Assembly: GCF_008831285.2 (NCBI RefSeq) | Contig: NC_045140.1 | Coordinates: 30,448,775-30,471,274 of the forward strand | Direction of reading: 5' to 3' | DNA: 22,500 bases | Source of the DNA: Nymphaea colorata | Taxonomy: Eukaryota; Streptophyta; Magnoliopsida; Nymphaeales; Nymphaeaceae | Part shown: piece by piece, positions 9,467-19,068 of the stretch | How positions within the stretch are numbered: position 1 is the stretch's first letter | How the letters are laid out: each line of letters starts with the position of its first letter | The notes under the pieces: model-generated | What the model saw: only the letters and a program-made list of their open reading frames with translations | Databases searched by the model: none | What the model was told of the DNA's origin: nothing | Translations under genes and position numbers: made by a program

Positions 9467-10649
9467 TAGACCTACCACCTAGTAGAGCCCAACCGAAACC
9501 AGCCAACCCAGCCTTAGCTAGGATTAGGTTCAGCCGGCTCGCCGGCCCTTACAACGGCCCCTGCCTCTTCGTCGGCATCCACCGGCGCCCGTGGCCGAGC
9601 CACACTCCGGAGTTAGGCAGGCAGGCGCTGTCGCTGTGACAGCAGCCCCCCTCGGCAGTCCAGGCGGCCCTTCCGGCCCTGTTCCGTCTTCTTCAGTGCA
9701 GCAGCAGCACATCGGCAGCAGACGCCAGGCGACCTCGTCCTGATCGGCGACCCTCGACCAGACAGCAGACGATCGCTCCCGGCATCCTCGACGGCACGAC
9801 CGTAGCAGTTCGAGACAGCGTCCTCGTTCCCGGCGCGCGTCTGCCTCTAGGCCCAGCGAGTGTCAGCAGCGGTCTTGGCTCGACGTTAGCGCTGCTACCG
9901 CAGAATTCATCGCGGCAACAGCGCAGCGGCCACCGTAAACGAGCAGCGACCAGACCTCGGCAGTCAACCCGTCCACCAGCGTGCGGCCTACCTTCAGCGT
10001 CTTCAGGCAGCGGTCAGCCCGAGCAGCAGGCTACGTGGAGGCACACCTCAGTCGGTCTTCCTGTTCTGTGAGCTGCAGTGCTCGGGGGCAGGTCATCACC
10101 CCGAGACCTATCCGGCTACGCCAAGGGCGATCCTTGGCCGGTATCGTCTCCTATCCCCCTTGTAGCTTCGGGCGGGATTTGCTTTCAGTCGTAGGTAGCA
10201 TATTAGTTTATTTCCAGCATTTCTGTTTTAGCCTTGGCTTCGGCCTAGCTCCCCCGTGAGGTACCTCGAGGGCACTGTGCCCGAGACACGACCACAAGGA
10301 GCCAGACCCCTATTTACTTCTGTTGGGTGTGGTTTGTACGTTAGTGTGGTTTGCGTGGTTTGTGAGTGAGATTGAGTGTTCTCTTGTATCGCTCGCGAAT
10401 TGTAAAGGCCTCACGACCCTGTTAGTGTTTTTGTAGTAGGCAGACTTAGTTAGGAATATTTGGGACTCGGGTAACCTACAAGTGTATCTCCCTACCTATT
10501 GGGTTTTGCGCCGGGGTCCTGTCCGGCCGGGTAGATCATTGTGTAATTACCTAGGTTTTTCGGTTTTTAGAATAGGCCTCAAGAAGGTCCTGGGAAGTTT
10601 AGGATCGCATTGGTCGGATTTTCTTAGGCCAACCGGTGTGGACCTAACA

Positions 10650-10780
10650 CTACTAGGTTATCAGGCAATACCATCAACAACTATAACTGATTATGAGCAC
10701 CATTTACAGCTGAAAGTTCATACTTACACATGCATGCTTAATCTTGAGACAAGCATATGACTACTGCAGATCAACCAGTA
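10650..10780 (-). rRNA. 18S rRNA gene, 5' end only, interrupted by element A
   Basis: Read on the - strand, this is the start of eukaryotic small-subunit rRNA. Exact blocks include AGTAGTCATATGCTTGTCTC (10765 to 10746), the plant-type ATGCATGTGTAAGTATGAAC (10735 to 10716), ATCAGTTATAG (10691 to 10681), TTGATGGTAT (10677 to 10668) and GATAACC (10662 to 10656). About 155 canonical nucleotides are represented by 131 observed ones. The differences from the remembered plant sequence appear to be missing bases, mostly one or two at a time, with no clear substitution before the junction. The gene is cut off at about nucleotide 155, where element A's 3' LTR begins on the opposite strand; the remaining ~1.65 kb should resume beyond the far end of element A. 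This unit cannot make normal 18S rRNA. Confidence 0.95.
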
Positions 10781-11402
10781 GCAACACATCGACAACGTCA
10801 GAGCCCGCCACAAAGAACCGTAGCTACCGACGGTCAATCATCGTTTCGTTTTGACATCACTGCGGACGACGTTTAGGAAGAACAGCATTAAAACTGCCCA
10901 CCGGCGCCCGAACGTACTGAGAATCCATAAGCCGACGTAACGACAGAAATAACCAACGATCAGCACAAAGCTGAGAGGCCAAAGCCGCACGCCCAAGCCC
11001 TCCGCACACCATGCGGATGGGCTGCGTTAATGTCCTTAACAAGACGGCGTTCCACCAAAGCGGCAGCAATACAGAGACCAAACGTAGGGGCAAACAACTT
11101 AGCGTCAACCACACCAATATAACAAGCACATCACCCAAACGGTTCATGGCAACCAAAACAGCCATGACGCCGATGGGAGACGCAGCCAACGCCACTCATG
11201 CGCCAAGACATCAGGCGCTTCCAACGGTCGCCTTCACGCCGGCATAGCCATGCGGACAAGCGGAACTTGGAGGCGCATAATGTTGAAACGCGAGATAGAT
11301 TCTCGATCAAACCGAACCGTCGTGGAACAACCGATAAAAACAAGCAAGAAGCAAACAGCAAAGGCAACGGGGATCCGTCAAACCGAGCATCAATCTCCTA
11401 CG

Positions 11403-11470
11403 CAGGTGATTTGGGCGATCGCTCCCGGGTAAAAGGGGCTAACGCGAATCACCTAGTCTACCATAATGTT
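11403..11470 (-). repeat. Spacer repeat copy 1 (nearer 18S)
   Basis: This ~68-bp block matches 11821-11891 at most positions: both begin GGTGATTTGGGCGAT on the + strand, share AACGCGAA, and end TCTACCATAA. Weaker similarity continues to about 11505. AGGTGATT and AATCACCT form inverted ends within this copy. Where copy 2 has TATGGGGG on the - strand, this copy has ACCCGGG. It lies about 620-690 bp upstream of the 18S start. Confidence 0.75.
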
Positions 11471-11789
11471 CCAGACCATTCGTGAATCCACTTGTGTACC
11501 TGATCCGGTCCCAAGGACACCGCAGGCGCTGTCGGGGAACAGCGAGCACTGCAGGCCGAGGCCAGGCAGGAAGGACACGTTGCATAGCACCTGCCAAACA
11601 AAGGCCTTGACAGCAGTCGGAGGCCGAGAAGAAGGCAGTCGCACCGCGTGGACTACAAATGGCCCAGGCAAAACCGGACGCAGGAGAAGCTGAAAAGACA
11701 GCTACGGAAGCACGCGGAACCAAGAAAAAATGGCCGCTCGCAGTGAAGAAAGGGCACACGAGGGACGGCAGCAAGGTCGAAGGGTGTCA

Positions 11790-12125
<336 letters not shown>

Positions 12126-13106
12126 CTAAGTCTGCCTACTACAAAAACACTAACAGGGTCGTGAGGCCTTTACAATTCGCGAGCGATACAAGAGAACACT
12201 CAATCTCACTCACAAACCACGCAAACCACACTAACGTACAAACCACACCCAACAGAAGTAAATAGGGGTCTGGCTCCTTGTGGTCGTGTCTCGGGCACAG
12301 TGCCCTCGAGGTACCTCACGGGGGAGCTAGGCCGAAGCCAAGGCTAAAACAGAAATGCTGGAAATAAACTAATATGCTACCTACGACTGAAAGCAAATCC
12401 CGCCCGAAGCTACAAGGGGGATAGGAGACGATACCGGCCAAGGATCGCCCTTGGCGTAGCCGGATAGGTCTCGGGGTGATGACCTGCCCCCGAGCACTGC
12501 AGCTCACAGAACAGGAAGACCGACTGAGGTGTGCCTCCACGTAGCCTGCTGCTCGGGCTGACCGCTGCCTGAAGACGCTGAAGGTAGGCCGCACGCTGGT
12601 GGACGGGTTGACTGCCGAGGTCTGGTCGCTGCTCGTTTACGGTGGCCGCTGCGCTGTTGCCGCGATGAATTCTGCGGTAGCAGCGCTAACGTCGAGCCAA
12701 GACCGCTGCTGACACTCGCTGGGCCTAGAGGCAGACGCGCGCCGGAACGAGGACGCTGTCTCGAACTGCTACGGTCGTGCCGTCGAGGATGCCGGGAGCG
12801 ATCGTCTGCTGTCTGGTCGAGGGTCGCCGATCAGGACGAGGTCGCCTGGCGTCTGCTGCCGATGTGCTGCTGCTGCACTGAAGAAGACGGAACAGGGCCG
12901 GAAGGGCCGCCTGGACTGCCGAGGGGGGCTGCTGTCACAGCGACAGCGCCTGCCTGCCTAACTCCGGATGTGGCTCGGCCACGGGCGCCGGTGGATGCCG
13001 ACGAAGAGGCAGGGGCCGTTGTAAGGGCCGGCGAGCCGGCTGAACCTAATCCTAGCTAAGGCTGGGTTGGCTGGTTTCGGTTGGGCTCTACTAGGTGGTA
13101 GGTCTA

Positions 13107-13491
13107 GTCAAGCAGGTTCGGGTCAGGGTAGGCTCAGTCAAACAGGGTTTAGGTTCAGTCACGGGTTGACCTAGCTAATAGGTTGGTTCAGTAAGGGAGG
13201 TTAAGGTCGAGCCTAAGCTCACGGTGCTGGTCAAAGTTGACCAAGTGCGGAAGGTTCAACTAACTAGGTGGTTGACTAAATGGACCGAGTCAATGGGTCC
13301 GGGTCAAGTAGGTCAAGGGTCACTCGAGGTAGGCTCGAGTCGCTAAGGGAGGCTACCAACGAAGTGGGCTTGGTGGACTAGCTGACCTAGTTGACTAAGG
13401 CTAAGGGTCAATGCCGATCTAGGTTGGCTCGGTAGAGGTTTAGCCTAGGTGCGGGTTCGGTGCAGGAGGTTGCCTAGTGGGTTCGGTTGAC
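13107..13491 (-). promoter_or_regulatory. W-box (TTGAC) cluster, element B LTR
   Basis: This is the same twelve-motif tract as at 9082-9466, with no indel between the outermost motifs (385 bp in both). Confidence 0.5.
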
Positions 13492-13523
13492 TGGGCTGGT
13501 CTTACCCAGGGAATGCACCGATG

Positions 13524-13539
13524 CTTGCCACGTGGCAAG
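13524..13539 (-). promoter_or_regulatory. G-box palindrome, element B LTR
   Basis: CTTGCCACGTGGCAAG, a 16-bp perfect palindrome around CACGTG, is the counterpart of 9034-9049. Confidence 0.45.
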
Positions 13540-15224
13540 ACGGACGGACACGACAGAGAGAGCTAGAGAACGCTAGCTCTTAGGAATGGAGCTCGAATTC
13601 TCGCCTAAGGGTTAGGGAGAAATGCGACAAGGAAGGAGAGGAGATTGGGGGCGAAGGGCCAGGTGGCGCTCTCGTGTGAGCTCGGATGAGGCTAAGGCTG
13701 AGATGGGGACACGTGGACCAGATCTACGGTGGAGGATTACTGCGGATCGGATCAAGAGGGAAAGGAGGAAACGGCTGAGGAAGAATAGGTAAGATGGCGC
13801 GAGGTGGAGGAGTTTCCTAAAACTAAGGAGGAAAGATCCAAGGAAATAGGAAAGGGGATCTCGCAGGGCCTGGCTGGGGGACAAGTGGCGAGATGCGGGA
13901 CCAAGGTGGGTAGCTGGCAGGTGAGGTGGCGAGTGAGGTGGCGGAGGGCTGGCTCGGATTGCGACACGTGTCAAGATGAACGCGTGAGGATCCTTGCGAG
14001 TTAGGGTTGACGCGGTGGAGATGGCGAGGAGCTGGAAGGGGAGCGGCGGCTGCGAGATTGCTTCCTAATTCGGTGGAGCAGCTGATTGCGAGCTGATCCT
14101 GAATCGGGACAGATGGCAGCAGCTGGGACAAGGGCACAGATGGCGGCTGGATGATGGACAGATGTCGAAATTAAAGGCTGAGATGAAACGGAGGTGGACT
14201 TGCCGGAAATGGCAGATGCGACGGAGGAGGAAGCTCCAATTCGCACCGGCGGCCTGAGCTAACGCTCGGAACTTAATTGACCGTAATACCCCTTTCAAAA
14301 TTTTAGTTAAAACACTAGGGAAGAAGGGCAATTCGGTCCCTAACGCCGGAATCAATGGCGACCACCGGAATTAGCAGCGATGGCCGGATTCAAACAATTT
14401 TCCGGCGAGATTCTATCTCGAGATCCAGCCGACGGAACTCGCCCCTTTTTGATATTTAGAAAGCTCTTTTCTGGGCGATTCACGGGGATCACTCCTCTTC
14501 TTCAGATCTCGACCAGAGAGCGAGATTTCTTAACTTTTGAGCCTCTGGTCCGACAGATCAAAAGGGAGAACAGGCCGCTAGAAATTGTAATTTTCTTATC
14601 GATTTGTCTTTCTAATCCGGCCAACTGCCTACTAGGGATCAAACGTCTGATTTCAATCCCGCGACGCGATCTGCAATTTCTGATTAGAACAGAAAACGCC
14701 CAAATTCTGATTCCCCTCTTCGGGTATGCCGAGGGAGGAACCGAGAGAAGACGCCCTGTGTTCTAAGGCAGAATGCAGCAATCGGGCAGCGAGAGAGAGA
14801 TCGAAATTCGTCTCCTCTTCGGTGTCGAATTGAAGCCGGCGGTAGATCCGTCGCCTTCAATCTTCCCTATGCTGGAATCGGCCTCACAGTACCCTCGTGA
14901 TCAGGGCAAAGGCACCGATTTCAGAACTTTGAAAAAGCTCGAAAGGGGGTACTTACGTGACAAGGGAGGGATCGCCGCCGGTGGTGGAGATCCGCCGATG
15001 CCTTCTTCCTTATGCCTATGTCTCGGACGGCGGCTCTTCAAGGAATTTCTGGATTCGGAAGCGTCGTGGAGGTAGAGGACGCGAGGAGGGAGAAGACGCC
15101 TGGTTCTCGGGTTGAACAAGGTGGGAGACGAGAGGGGAGAAGCCTCGTGCGAGGAGAGAGAGAGTGCCACACCAAATACCAATCTTTGATTAATTTTTCG
15201 ATCCTTTCTACATTGAGTTTACAG

Positions 15225-15232
15225 AATATATA
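15225..15232 (-). promoter_or_regulatory. TATA-like box, element B LTR
   Basis: TATATATT on the - strand, the counterpart of 7347-7354, with the same CT-rich tract downstream. Confidence 0.45.
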
Positions 15233-15299
15233 CTAAACATAATGCGAGCCCTAATTACATGTTAACCTAGCTCGCTACTTAGTCTAATGTCAAAAATGC

Positions 15300-15529
15300 G
15301 CAAGGCACAACCCGCCTTGCTAGGTCTCTACTACAAAACTTGACGTCGACATGAAATAGATGACGCAACCTAAACCGGGCCTAGCGCCCAACTCAAAAAT
15401 CGAAAGCTAAAGTCCCTAAGTCTTGTGGACTTAGGGCGGGGACCTCGTGTGGGTTACCGCCCACACTTCGGAAATTCGAGCATGGGTCAAGTCCGATTGG
15501 CTCGGACCTGAACCTAAGCCTCTCGGCTT
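15300..15529 (-). other. Hairpin series, element B LTR
   Basis: The same five stems as in element A are present, including the 9-bp CCCTAAGTC/GACTTAGGG stem at 15414-15436. All lie just after the pol stop codon. Confidence 0.65.
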
Positions 15530-15538
15530 TAGATAGGC

Positions 15539-18500
15539 TCAAGCGTTCGGGGAATTTGGACTCACGCTCGGATTAACCTGATCAAGCTCGGTGAGCCTCG
15601 CAATAGGTTCTAGAACGTCTTGAGTTCCACCTGGTTTGAGCACTCTTTCGGACCTAGTTGCTCCTCCCACGCCGCCCGCTGCAACTGGCTCGAGTGCTGA
15701 CTTAGCCTCGCTTGGACTTTCTTCGTGCTGCCTTAGCGCCTGTGTCCACAAATCCGAGGCCTTTCGTCTTGACCGACTGGTTTCGGCCTGATCACGCCGA
15801 GTTGGGTCTGGACCTACAAGTTGGTCCGTAACAGATTCCCCCTCCCTAGAATGCGCTTGTCCTCGAGCGCTAGAGGAGGGAAAGCGATGAGCCACTGACC
15901 CAAACTCTTCCCAAGAGGTTCCTCTGTCAGGTCCCTCCCATTCCACTAATACCTCATGCCGTGTTCTCCCTTGTCTTTGGACATATCTATGTTTGAGTAT
16001 ACGATAGGGAGTGGGCAAGTTGTCCTGTTCCGGTATCTGCTCGATCATTGTAGGAATATCACCATGATGAGGCTTGAGCCTGGTGATATGGAAAACTGGG
16101 TGCACCATTGCTTCCCGCGGAAGTCCCAGTCGATATGCTGCCTTTCCTACTTTTTGTAATACCGGAAACGGTCCATAATACCTTGGTAGTAGCTTAGAAT
16201 AGGGTTGGCCCATTAACGATCGTTGTTTGAGGGGCAACCTCTTCAACCACACGTAATCACCCACTTCGAATTCTCGATCTTTTCGCCCTTTGTTGTAGAC
16301 CTGTCTCATCCTGTTCTGGGCTTTGGCAATGTTTTGCTTGAGGGAGTCAAGGACTTCCTCACGGGTGCGTAGCTCGCAGTCTACATTGTCGTCGTCTGCT
16401 GTACCTCCTTCATATCTAGGGATACTTGGAGGAGGGGTCCCATATACACCTTCAAAAGGCGTCATTCCTGTTGACGAATGTAAACTGGTGTTGTAAGACC
16501 ACTCTGCCCAAGGTAAGAATTTTACCCAAGTCTGTGGCCTTTCTCCTGCAAAACACCTCAAATAGGTTTCAAGAGATCGATTTACGATTTCGCTCTGCCC
16601 GTCTGTCTGTGGGTGATGGGCTGTACTAAACTTGAGCGTTGTACCCATAAGCTTCATGTACTCCTGCCAAAATGCGCTAAGGAAAATTGAATCTCTGTCA
16701 CATACGACTGATTGTGGCATTCCGTGGAGCTTTCCAACATACTCCTGGTACACGCTGGCCACCATTGGCCCTTGATACGACCTAGGCAAGGGAGCGAAGT
16801 GGCTGTACTTGGTCAGACGGTCCACTACCACTAGCACAGCTTCCTTGCCTTCGGAGCGGGGCATGGCGTCAATAAAATCCATGGTCACATCGGTCCATGG
16901 TTTGGCTGGTATGGGGAGGGGAACTAAATGTCCTGGAGGTCTAATGGCCTCGTACTTTTCCCTCTGGCATACCAGGCAACTCCGGATGTACCTTTGTACC
17001 TCTGCCTTCATGCCACGCCACCAAAATTGGGCTTTAATTCTGCTTAGGGTTTTAGAAACCCCCTCATGACCCGCGGCAGGGGTGTCATGGAAATGACGCA
17101 GGAGTTCCTGCTTAAGCCCAGACTCTGGAGGAACCACTGCTCGGTTCTTCCTATATAATAGATTCCCTCTGACGGTATAGAAGGGAATGGATCCTGGATG
17201 TTGTTCTGTTGATGCACGGACTAGCCTTAGGGACTGATCTGCTTGTTGTTCCTGGGCTAACCTATCCCAAACATCAGTTTCCACTACCGAAAGAGTCATG
17301 AACTGCTCAGTCAATCGAGAGAGAGAATCGGCCGCTGTATTTTCCGGACCCTTTTTGTACTCTATTTCGAAATCGTATCCCAGCAGCTTTGCTAACCAAC
17401 GTTGTTGGGTAGGCGTGGATACTCTCTGCTTTAACATGTACTTTAGAGAATTTTGGTCCGTCTTAACTGTGAATCTACGCCCTATAAGGTAGGGCCGCCA
17501 CTTTTCCACTGCCAACACTATCGCTAGTAGTTCTTTCTCATAAGTAGAGAGAGGCTTCGCTCTACTTGTGAGCGCCTTAGACATATAAGCGATAGGGTGG
17601 CCTCCTTGGCTGAGAACGGCCCCAATTCCAACCTCACATGCGTCTGTCTCTATTGTGAACTGCTGGTTGAAATCCGGGAGTGTAAGAACGGGCGCAGACA
17701 TAAGGGCAAGCTTTAACTTTTCAAAGGCTGCCCTAGCCTTATCCGACCACTGAAAGGCTCCTTTCTTGAGCATCTGGGTCAAAGGCTGTGCGATCAAACC
17801 ATAACCTTGTATAAAACGCCTATAGTACCCAGTCAAACCGAGGAATCCGCGGAGTCCTTTCAAGTCCTTAGGCAGTGGCCATTTCTGCATGGCTTCTAAT
17901 TTTTCGGGGTCTGCCCGAACCCCTTGTTGGCACACTATGTGCCCTAGATAACCAATAGAAGGTTGTCCAAAGCTGCATTTGGACATCTTGGCGTATAATT
18001 GGTTATCTCTCAGTACCTGAAGAGCAATAGCGAGATGCTTCTGATGTGATTCTTCAGACTGACTGTAAATTAAGATGTCATCAAAGAAAACTAAGATGAA
18101 ATCGCGGAGGTAATGTCTGAAGACGTCGTTCATGCACCTCTGAAACGTTGCTGGTGCGTTAGTTAGACCAAATGGCATGACGAGGAACTCGTAGTGCCCG
18201 TCATGCGTCCTGAAAGCGGTCTTGTGGACGTCATCCTTGTACATACGAATTTGATGATAGCCGGCTCGTAAGTCGATCTTGGAGAAAATAGTTGCTCCGG
18301 CTAGTTCATCCAATAACTCATCAATTACCGGTATGGGATGTCTATCCTTCACGGTGGCTTCATTCAGGGCGCGGTAATCTACACAGAAGCGCCAGGTGTT
18401 GTCTTTCTTCTTCACAAGTAGGACCGGTGAAGAGAAAGGGCTGCTACTTGGTTGCACAATGCCACTCTCCAACATTTCTTTAACCAGACGCTCGATTTCA

Positions 18501-19006
18501 GCCTTCTGGTTATATCCATACCTATAGGGGCGCACATTAACCGGTTCTGCCCCGTGAGTCATTATGATCCTATGGTCATAGGATCTCTGCGGTGGAAGCC
18601 CTTTTGGCTCCTCAAAGACGTCCTCATATTGATTCAGCACCAGCTGAATTCGTTCTGGTACTATTTCTTTCTGCTCTTCTTTTTCTGGCACATCAGTAGC
18701 GAGTGCCATTACCCAGCACGCGGGCTGCTCGGCTTCAATTGCCCGAAGTGCAGTCTTGGGACGAGTTGTGCTGGTTAAGCCCTGTAGCGTCATGGGCTCT
18801 TCGTCGCCGTCGGGAGTGAAGGTCATGCTGAAGTTCTTCACATCCCACGATATGATGCCAAGCGTGAAAAACCATGGCATCCCGAGAATAAGGTCCACTC
18901 CATCTAAAGGAATGACTAAGAAGTCGATCTTGAACGGTTTTCTCCTGATCACAACTTCTATGCCTTTCCCTTCGTTATGGCACTTTAATCTCATACCCCC
19001 TCCCAC
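15539..19006 (-). CDS. pol: Pol polyprotein of element B: protease remainder, RT, RNase H, integrase, chromodomain
   Basis: One open frame of 1155 residues. Residues 1-~70 are the back of the aspartic protease (DLILGMPWF). RT spans ~155-340, with catalytic D245 in [10 protein letters not shown] and D309/D310 in FFDD. RNase H spans ~448-565, with D455, E492, D517 and D560. Integrase has the zinc set H640, H647, C677, C680 and core D710, D770, E806; the last two are 35 residues apart, the standard DD35E spacing. The GPY/F module is at ~939-964 and the chromodomain at ~1001-1045. The last ~97 residues are encoded in the 3' LTR. The Met listed is internal: the frame is open upstream to 19078, and the natural start is presumably Gag. 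Protease catalytic residues sit in the gag frame, which lies one base off, so a shift is needed for a full product. All catalytic residues checked are present. Confidence 0.95.
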   Translation of the reverse strand: MGGGMRLKCHNEGKGIEVVIRRKPFKIDFLVIPLDGVDLILGMPWFFTLGIISWDVKNFSMTFTPDGDEEPMTLQGLTSTTRPKTALRAIEAEQPACWVMALATDVPEKEEQKEIVPERIQLVLNQYEDVFEEPKGLPPQRSYDHRIIMTHGAEPVNVRPYRYGYNQKAEIERLVKEMLESGIVQPSSSPFSSPVLLVKKKDNTWRFCVDYRALNEATVKDRHPIPVIDELLDELAGATIFSKIDLRAGYHQIRMYKDDVHKTAFRTHDGHYEFLVMPFGLTNAPATFQRCMNDVFRHYLRDFILVFFDDILIYSQSEESHQKHLAIALQVLRDNQLYAKMSKCSFGQPSIGYLGHIVCQQGVRADPEKLEAMQKWPLPKDLKGLRGFLGLTGYYRRFIQGYGLIAQPLTQMLKKGAFQWSDKARAAFEKLKLALMSAPVLTLPDFNQQFTIETDACEVGIGAVLSQGGHPIAYMSKALTSRAKPLSTYEKELLAIVLAVEKWRPYLIGRRFTVKTDQNSLKYMLKQRVSTPTQQRWLAKLLGYDFEIEYKKGPENTAADSLSRLTEQFMTLSVVETDVWDRLAQEQQADQSLRLVRASTEQHPGSIPFYTVRGNLLYRKNRAVVPPESGLKQELLRHFHDTPAAGHEGVSKTLSRIKAQFWWRGMKAEVQRYIRSCLVCQREKYEAIRPPGHLVPLPIPAKPWTDVTMDFIDAMPRSEGKEAVLVVVDRLTKYSHFAPLPRSYQGPMVASVYQEYVGKLHGMPQSVVCDRDSIFLSAFWQEYMKLMGTTLKFSTAHHPQTDGQSEIVNRSLETYLRCFAGERPQTWVKFLPWAEWSYNTSLHSSTGMTPFEGVYGTPPPSIPRYEGGTADDDNVDCELRTREEVLDSLKQNIAKAQNRMRQVYNKGRKDREFEVGDYVWLKRLPLKQRSLMGQPYSKLLPRYYGPFPVLQKVGKAAYRLGLPREAMVHPVFHITRLKPHHGDIPTMIEQIPEQDNLPTPYRILKHRYVQRQGRTRHEVLVEWEGPDRGTSWEEFGSVAHRFPSSSARGQAHSREGESVTDQLVGPDPTRRDQAETSRSRRKASDLWTQALRQHEESPSEAKSALEPVAAGGVGGATRSERVLKPGGTQDVLEPIARLTELDQVNPSVSPNSPNA
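15836..15847 (-). other. Polypurine tract of element B
   Basis: AGGGAGGGGGAA on the - strand, two bases before the 3' LTR start at 15833; the counterpart of 6732-6743. Confidence 0.9.
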
Positions 19007-19068
19007 GATTATAGTTTGGGGGTGGCTTGATTCAAGGGAGACGTTGCATCTACGTGCCGCTTCCTCTG

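Larger units (their letters stand above)
1..10649 (+). mobile_element. Element A: Ty3/gypsy chromovirus LTR retrotransposon, 5' end outside window
   Basis: Seen: partial 5' LTR (1-1247), primer-binding site (1250-1261), leader, gag, protease/RT/RNase H/integrase/chromodomain pieces, polypurine tract (6732-6743) and complete 3' LTR (6746-10649) with TGTTA...TAACA ends. The internal region is 5498 bp. The order RT, RNase H, integrase defines Ty3/gypsy, and the chromodomain after the GPY/F module defines a chromovirus. About 2.66 kb of the 5' LTR lies left of the window, so the target-site duplication cannot be checked. Coding capacity is broken by single-base deletions near 3475, 3916, 5406 and 5910, each judged against element B. 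The 3' end abuts an 18S rRNA fragment, so the element sits in rDNA, antisense to the rRNA. Lineage within chromoviruses is tentative (Reina-like). Confidence 0.96.
6746..10649 (+). repeat. Complete 3' LTR of element A, 3904 bp
   Basis: Boundaries are set by TGTTACGG just after the polypurine tract and GGACCTAACA at the end, matching the 5' LTR end at 1247 and both LTRs of element B. Contents: the last ~97 pol codons, a run of hairpins (7050-7279), a TATA-like box (7347-7354), a CT-rich tract (about 7412-7460), G-box motifs (8604-9049), a TTGAC cluster (9082-9466), and a GT-rich stretch (10320-10380) that could lie near a polyadenylation site. U3/R/U5 limits cannot be fixed: the TATA box suggests transcription from about 7380, but the GT-rich tract and ordinary LTR layout would allow a start near 10200. 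Small open frames here look like chance. Confidence 0.95.

Noticed and set aside
9981-10259. A 92-codon sense frame in the LTR, seen again at 12316-12594 and 21727-22005
   Set aside because: Repeated only because it is LTR sequence; in the 5' LTR of element A it is broken by small indels. No family resemblance.
10857-11774. Several open frames of 60-112 codons on both strands of the spacer
   Set aside because: They have no recognisable motifs, sit directly upstream of 18S rRNA and fit rDNA spacer; the apparent similarity of short peptides near the two repeats is explained by the DNA repeat itself.
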